Assembly: GCA_019454045.1 (NCBI GenBank) | Contig: SKCR01023734.1 | Span: 62,001 to 126,000 of the forward strand | Direction of reading: 5' to 3' | Origin: Zanthoxylum bungeanum | Lineage: Eukaryota > Streptophyta > Magnoliopsida > Sapindales > Rutaceae | DNA: 64,000 nucleotides | In this document: positions 58,148-64,000 of the stretch, in pieces | Position numbering within the stretch: the stretch's first letter is position 1 | How the letters are laid out: every line of letters starts with the position of its first letter | Notes under the pieces: generated by a model | Databases searched by the model: none | Seen by the model: the letters and a program-made list of their open reading frames with translations, nothing else | Told to the model about the DNA's origin: nothing | Position numbers and translations under genes: made by a program

Positions 58148-58870
58148 TGTAGACGCTGGTTTTCGCTCGAGGTCTACAATCGAGATTTCGTAGAGGGGCA
58201 CTGGCGATCCTGCAAAACAAAGGAAGTAGGGTGAGCGTGGAGGGTCTACCCACCGGTGTGGTGGATGCCGTAGGCAGTCCGACGCCCAAGTCAGTGAAAG
58301 GTCTAAGGAAGTTATAATGGAAATGGCAATGTTAGATGCTATCTTGAACTCTGTAGGGTACCGTGAGGGCGGTAAGAATGAGGTGTGGTGAGCTTGAGTG
58401 AGTCTTCGGCTCCAAAGCTGTGAGTCGGAGAGCTAGAAGTTGAATAATGGTGAGTCAGAAGTCCCCTCCTCATGGAGTTTTGTTTCCTCTATATACATGC
58501 CCCAGTAACGTATGCTTTTATTACCATTTGATTGCTCGTCTGTTGGGTCATAATAACGGTCGACTTCATGAGGTGTAATTACTGCGTTTTGCCTGTTGTA
58601 GGCTGGAACGGATGAGTTATGCATGGTGTTTATGAGCCTGGGCGTTATGTGGACTGGCGTGGGGTAAGCCCCGATTATGGTTTGGGCACGTGGTATTTCA
58701 TTGGGCCTGGGCTTGTGAATCTCTGAGCCTCTATATACTTCAAAGCTTGGGGCTTCCTTTTGAGGTAGAGACTTGGGCCTGGGTCTTATGTTGGGTAGTC
58801 TGAGGTGCGTTTAGTATTGGGCCTGAAGCAAAATGATGAAATTACCCCTGGACCAAATTTGGCCCGTACA
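58148..58870 (-). mobile_element. Solo LTR related to family B
   Basis: On the minus strand it runs TGTACGGGCCAAATTTGG to AGCGTCTACA, 723 bp, flanked by a perfect duplication ACCAT (58143-58147 and 58871-58875). It shares blocks with the LTRs at 7853 and 13974 (for example the 'gcacccaccacaccggtgg' and 'ttgcaggatcgcca' regions) but is clearly diverged. Confidence 0.92.
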
Positions 58871-58875
58871 ACCAT

Positions 58876-59880
58876 GAAACCAAATCTTGGAACCAAGAAC
58901 CCGAATATTTAATTCAATAATTTTAATTTTGAAACCAAGATTTATGCAAGACATAACAAGAAACAAAAACAAAGAAATCAAAACTAACTATACCCAAAAC
59001 CTAAAGCAAGACTCAAGAAATAATAAAAAAAAATCGAGATACACAAGTAAGAATAACAAAGAAATGAAAACCACACAGACTCAGCAATAAAACCGAAATA
59101 AAGACACAATAAGGATAGAAAAATCTGACCTCGGAACCTTGAGCTCTCGATACTAACTGACATAACCTTCTTGTGTTTGATTCCAAGAAGATCCATCCAC
59201 GTGAGAACCACGAATCACGATTTTGTATGAACAAAATCCCTTCCAAGATCATATTAGACCCTAAAGAAACCTGCCCTTGAAAATCATTTTCTGAATCAAT
59301 AAATAAACCTTACTTGCAGTTGGACGCCACAAAAGATGTAACCACTTTGATAAGTCGGGTGTTCAATTCAATGAACAAATAAATTCACTCACTCTCTCTC
59401 AATGCTTACGATAATAACAATAATTTTAGTCTGAAAATTCTGATTTTATTAATGCATAAGACCGCCTTATATAGTAAGTCTTAGGGAACCCTAATCTAAA
59501 TTGGAAATTAAAAAAAAAAATTCCTAATTTAAAAAAAATTCAAAATCCAAATAGGAAACTAAAACAAATTCCTAATCTAATTAAGATTTAAAATCCAAAC
59601 ATCACTCTAATAAACCTCACACCCAAGCCATAATTTAGCCTAACCCAATAAATAAATTAAAATATTAAAATTAAATGTCTTCAAATAACTGGGTCAGATG
59701 AATGTAGCTTGGACTCACTTCTAATAAACTTATTTGAAAAGATTATGCTCTATTTGTGTTACATGGTTCAGCCAAGGTCTTCAGAACTAGACCTTGCATT
59801 GCTTCCTTGATTTTCTTAGCTCATTGCCTCGTGATTGGCTCTACTGGAACATGTAATGGATTAATATTCTAGGTTTGTCA
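58876..59880. other. Intergenic, with a possible LTR/primer-site remnant; no gene
   Basis: On the minus strand near 59160-59140 the string ttatgtcagttagtatcgag recalls an LTR end followed by a Met-tRNA-type primer site. No paired LTR was found. Remainder AT-rich. Confidence 0.3.
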
Positions 59881-59888
59881 TCCATATG

Positions 59889-60423
59889 TAGGGGTGGCAA
59901 TTTGGGTCAGGATTTGTTTATTCGTTCGATTTGATTCACTTTAAAGTGAATACGGGTTTGAAAAAATGGATTCATTTAATAAATAGGTCAATTCGATTCG
60001 ATTCGTTTATTAAACGAATCGAATACGAATTTAAGCTCATGGATTCGTTTATGATTCGTTTTATTGATTTTTTTTTACTAGTTATTGTTATTTTTCAATT
60101 GAGATTCGAGAAATTATGGCTAATTACCATAGGAAAAATAATATTTTCGATATTTGGTGAGATATTTTTAATAAATATATACATATTTTATATGTATATA
60201 TTTTTAATAATTAATGTAAATCAACTATGGTAAATTATGAAATTAAATAAAATCATGACTAAACGAATATTCGTATTCGATTCGTTTAATAAACGAATCG
60301 AATATGAATCATGATATTATGATTTGTTTAATAAATGAATCAAATACGAATCCATCACATTTCGATTCGATTCGTTTAGGATTCGATACAAATTCAATTT
60401 GTTGATTCGTTTTGCCACCTTTA
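59889..60423. mobile_element. hAT-type MITE
   Basis: Ends TAGGGGTGGCAA and TTGCCACCTTTA (inverted, two mismatches), flanked by a perfect 8-bp duplication TCCATATG (59881-59888 and 60424-60431). The interior is full of 'attcgattcgtttaa'-like strings. The 100-residue frame inside is a repeat artefact. Confidence 0.88.
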
Positions 60424-60431
60424 TCCATATG

Positions 60432-61906
60432 GTCATTGATTCACATCAGTTCCGGGGCGAGTCTTCTCAGGAATACGTCTATATCGAATTAGACTGAGCT
60501 ATGAGTTTCTCCATTCTATAGTGATATGATCTCGTAGTGATGTTACTTCAGAATAACGTCATTCTGGGGTCGAGGTCTAAACTCTTCGGTCAAATCCTAG
60601 TTTTTTCGGAAGTCTTCATACTCCGATCGTCAGTCTGACCTCTCCTGACTACTATCATTGTAGTACCATAACAGGTGTCATCCTCTCATTGGACCTGAGT
60701 CTGTTTGCAACAATTCTACTGATAAGGTTTGTTGATAAGGAAGATTCAATTACATGTCGACACGTGTCCATGATTATAGAGCTAAATCTGAGCCCCTATA
60801 CTTACACCGAAAAATTTATACAAAAGCCTATTATATGTTAATAGATCAAAAAATAGTTAGAATCTAGCAAAAAATATTTATTCTCAGTCTAGAAGACAAA
60901 AACCAAAAAAAAAAATAGGCGATGGTGGGCGATAAAAGCTTGTCACATGGCGAAGAGTCTGCCACTTATGTGACATGGTAGTTTTCTAAAGCGGCAATGG
61001 CTTTCGCCTATTTTCGACCAAATTGATATTTTGCTATTATTTTTTTTACCGTATCATATTCATTTTTTCGTAAATATATGTTCAATGAAAACTAATTGTT
61101 GTTTGAAGTGATGTAATCATATTTTTCTCATTGCATTTGGCTTAATAAAGTCAATTGTGCTTAAAATATGGAAATGTTTAATGAATCATCGCATGGATGT
61201 ATGAAATATAAAATTGGAAAGTTAACACATTTTTTGTTTGCAAAGACACGAATTTTGAACAATTTATTACAAATGTGTGTGAGCTGTTAGAGACGAATTC
61301 GGATTAATACTTCATCACAATGAAGACAGTTTTGAAATGAAATTATCTTACATAATCCATTTTTTATTACATGGTGGTTTTTAACCACACTTGTCCCGAA
61401 GAAGGTCAAGTCCTGAAAACTTGAATTTTTGTTGTACTATCCGACCACGATGGTTAGATAACCTCAAGTACTTGAAAGCAAGAAGAAAATTGAGAGAAGG
61501 ACCCGACCATGGTAGGTCTGAGGAAATTTTCGGAGGAAAAAATAATGGCGATCCCAACCCGACCACTGAGAAGTGTGGATTTGTGATGTTTCATGCGCTA
61601 GGTTATCCTGACCAGAGGAGATGTGACGAAGTAATACCCGATGAGGTCAGAGTAACATGACATATGACCTACTTGAAAAAAATGCATCTACAATGCTAAT
61701 GATGAAAATGATAAAGCAACAACTCATATGAAGCTGTGAGTCTTATCAGCCGCCATAGGCCGGTGCAGTGGTAGAGCAGCTGGCTTGAGTGTGGTTAGAA
61801 TGGGTGGTGGGTGCAGCGAATAAATGGATAATGATGATTAAGTGATGTATGGTGACCTCAGGATCAGTTGAAAAAAGTGATTTGAGAACTTATAAAAAAA
61901 GGGTTG
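60432..61906. other. Intergenic, no gene assigned
   Basis: No recognised coding sequence. Near 61500-61560 'acccgaccatggtaggtc' and 'aacccgaccactgag' recall family C LTR sequence. Near 61752-61800 a stretch starting gccgccataggccggtgcag resembles a tRNA D-arm, perhaps a decayed SINE head. Confidence 0.35.
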
Positions 61907-61911
61907 AAGTC

Positions 61912-62501
61912 TATACAGGTCAAAATTGGGCTAAGGCAAAATCATCTTTTCACTTCAAGTCCAACACAAAGCAAGGCCAAAGAGTAGAAACACAGCCCAG
62001 AAAACTTAGCATTATTGAATTATAATTAAGCCACACGCTTACAGACAACTCATCAACCACTCCTTCCCCACTATGCCTAACACAAGACATAATCTCACAT
62101 GCTATGACCTTTCATCAAAAGCATGAGTACGTTGTGGGACTTATGCCAGCTGCTAAAGTCACTCCTCTTCATCTATAAAATGCAACACAATTCAAGAAAC
62201 TGATTCATTCAAGTTTGAGTTCTCCAACTTAGATCTCTTTGAGCCCTCTACCCTAGAAACACCACTCTTCCGCCCTCACGGCCACCCAAAGAAGGTCAAG
62301 GTAATAATAAACCTTGCTTTCACATTTTACCTATTTACAATTTATTTCATACTACTGACTTGGGTGTCGGAGTGCCCTCGGCACCCACCACACCGGTGGA
62401 TAGTATACTCCCCGCTCACACTACCTTTGTTTTGCAGGATCGCTAGTGCCCCAACCTATAAATTCTCGATTGTGGACCTCGGGCGAAATCCAGCATCCAC
62501 A
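61912..62501 (+). mobile_element. Diverged solo LTR related to family B
   Basis: 590 bp from TATACAGGTCAAAATTGGGC (first dinucleotide mutated from TG) to AGCATCCACA, flanked by a perfect duplication AAGTC (61907-61911 and 62502-62506). Shares 'gtcggagtgccc.cggcaccc' and 'ttgttttgcaggatcgc' with family B LTRs. TATA-like string ctataaaatg near 62173. Confidence 0.9.
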
Positions 62502-62506
62502 AAGTC

Positions 62507-62932
62507 ATTGTTGAAGGGGTTGGTTTTTTGAGCTAAGAACTTGAGAAAGAGAAAATTGTAATCTGAGAGCAAGAGTACCAAGAAAAATTAATGATAGAGA
62601 GAGAAAGTGAGTCGTGTACCCGACCACGTTGTGAGAAGTAGATCGGGCAATCATAACCCGATGAGTTATTTTTACTATATCTTGTGTAATTCCCCTTTCA
62701 CCAGCTTGGGTCGGTATTTACCCTGAAGCTAATAAAATCATTTCTTTTTCTCCCGTTGATGTAGGTTTAAGCCACTCTCCGCCGAAGCACGTAAATATAT
62801 GTATCTGTGATTGTTTGTCTTTTGTCAAGTTTATGCAGTTCCTACTAACCAAACAAATTCACAATTGTTGGAGGTTTGTTCGAGGAGTAAATTCTCTATA
62901 TTACCCTTGGAACAAAAAACAACCATCAACAA
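62507..62932 (+). repeat. 3' part of a family-C-like LTR
   Basis: 'ccgccgaagcacgtaaat', 'ccaaacaaattcacaattgt' and the end 'aaccatcaaca' parallel the last 250 bp of the family C LTRs. No primer site follows, so it is a 3' or solo LTR. Its upstream part probably continues left of the solo LTR inserted at 61912-62501; the true start was not located. Confidence 0.5.
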
Positions 62933-63799
62933 CATATAAACACACTGGACGATAAAATGGTGAGGGGTTTTATTTTTATATATATAAACTCTATGTAAGA
63001 GTTTGTATATCAAATAGATGGAGTAGTCTCACATCTAAAAAGTAAATGAGAGATGAAAGGTTTATAAGTGTTCTCTAGACACTTATATTAAATTGGAAAA
63101 AGTAAGGTTTGGGCTTGGGCTTGAGCTTGGATGTGTGTGGTTGGTAACCATATCATTAGATTTAATTAATATATTTAATATATTGATTAATCAAAAGATG
63201 AGCCTTGGGCCTTTGGGCTATTGTGATTCATTAAATGTCTTATTTTAATAAAAAAAAATTATTTATATTTTCAGTTAATCATAAGGTATGTGTCTGATCA
63301 ACACATCTCTTCAAAATTAACTGAAATTATGAAAAACCTTGGCAATAATTACTTTCTATTTTTTCTATAAAAAAAAAATGAAATAAGTAGAACAGATGAG
63401 ACACACATGAAAAATATAGAATTTCTCCATATACCAACTTACTGATCATTGAAAACGAAAAATCAAACATCAAGTAGATTCGCAAGAGGTCGAAACATCC
63501 AGTGCAGATTTTCGACTTGCAGATTGTTGTATCCTAGTGGCAGACGTCCAACGAACTACAAGCACATGAGTAATGGCGAATTTCTGCTATAGGACATAGC
63601 CTCATATGTTAACCTCAATCTTTACAAGTCAGTGTGTTTATTGAATTTGGTTACTTGAATTGTAAGTTTCAATTCTGATTTGTTTGTTGATTAAGTTTCT
63701 GTTTTTGATTCATAAGTTTGTAATTTTGTATATAAGTTTATGTTTCAAAAAATCTTATTACATTCGTTGATTATTTCTTTAACACTCTATAGTAGTGAA
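62933..63799. other. Intergenic, no gene seen
   Basis: AT-rich, with A runs near 63250 and 63368. No feature supported. Confidence 0.6.
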
Positions 63800-64000
63800 T
63801 TATGGATGCACTCTCTTATTTTTGTAATGATATCTTCTATAGTTCCAATCTAAGATCTTGTGAACCAGCAAACCAAACCTTAATAACATCTTGAACCCAC
63901 TTTGGTTACAAAATTGAAATGTCCGGGCGAGCCACTCCTTACTATTCAAGGAACACATGCTTCCTTCCAACTGTGAGTCTGTGACATATTCCAAATCATC
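63800..64000 (-). CDS. Possible exon of an unrecognised gene at the window edge
   Basis: An open minus-strand frame enters from beyond the right edge and reads EYVTDSQLEGSMCSLNSKEW then LARTFQFCNQSGFKMLLRFG and on to a stop at 63800. Amino-acid content is less biased than in neighbouring chance frames. I do not recognise it; it could equally be transposon sequence or chance. Confidence 0.2.
   Translation of the reverse strand, partial: DDLEYVTDSQLEGSMCSLNSKEWLARTFQFCNQSGFKMLLRFGLLVHKILDWNYRRYHYKNKRVHP

Noticed and set aside
58433..58624. Minus-strand 63-residue frame
   Set aside because: It lies inside a solo LTR with no coding features.
61752..61830. tRNA or SINE head near 'cagtggtagagcagctggct'
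   Set aside because: The A-box-like part is suggestive, but no convincing B box, tail or target duplication was seen; mentioned only within the intergenic entry.

Overview
The window looks like plant nuclear DNA, most likely from a eudicot. It is AT-rich and built mainly of nested LTR retrotransposons and small DNA transposons. The gene fragments are plant families (tau glutathione transferase, LOG, PP2C, PAT1, CLU/FRIENDLY, UPL3). I cannot name the species. The only host gene that looks intact is a two-exon tau-class glutathione S-transferase at 29103-29876.

Layout. 1-6175 (minus): an Athila-like, non-autonomous LTR element whose 3' LTR runs off the left edge. It carries an uninterrupted LOG-type (cytokinin-activating phosphoribohydrolase) reading frame. 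6176-7683: copia-leader and CACTA-like remnants. 7684-15423: a hAT-type MITE split by a 6.8-kb LTR element (family B, 7853-14685) that carries PP2C exons and a 100-bp tandem array. 15781-16113: a small MITE. 16236-28773 (plus): a complete 12.5-kb Athila-like element (target duplication ATAAG) with decayed gag and pol, an extra ORF region and a second, frameshifted LOG copy. 29103-29876: the GST gene. 30298-35356: family C element carrying PAT1 and CLU fragments. 35377-40983: a gag-only copia element. 41897-42923: MULE-type MITE. 43142-44900: an imperfect duplication and a hairpin. 45546-46018: hAT MITE. 46713-53574: a second family C element carrying a UPL3 fragment, split by a 2.6-kb solo LTR and ending in long 42-bp and 83-bp arrays. 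54507-56505: Athila-like solo LTR. 58148-58870 and 61912-62501: family-B-like solo LTRs. 59889-60423: hAT MITE.

Main theme. Three unrelated LTR families here carry host coding sequence: LOG in the Athila-like family (two copies, same place and orientation), PP2C in family B, and PAT1+CLU or UPL3 in family C. The two family C elements join different host genes, in frame, to the same short element-encoded leader just after the primer-binding site, which suggests a preferred cargo site. In the Athila-like family the LOG frame lies downstream of integrase behind splice-acceptor-like sequences, where an envelope-like gene often sits. The two LOG copies differ mostly at silent positions, which suggests the LOG frame was under constraint while the element family diversified. 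This retrotransposon-borne LOG is the best candidate here for an undescribed system.

Limits: homologies are from reading the translations; no database search or alignment program was run. Element ends rest on TG...CA termini and target-site duplications read directly from the sequence.
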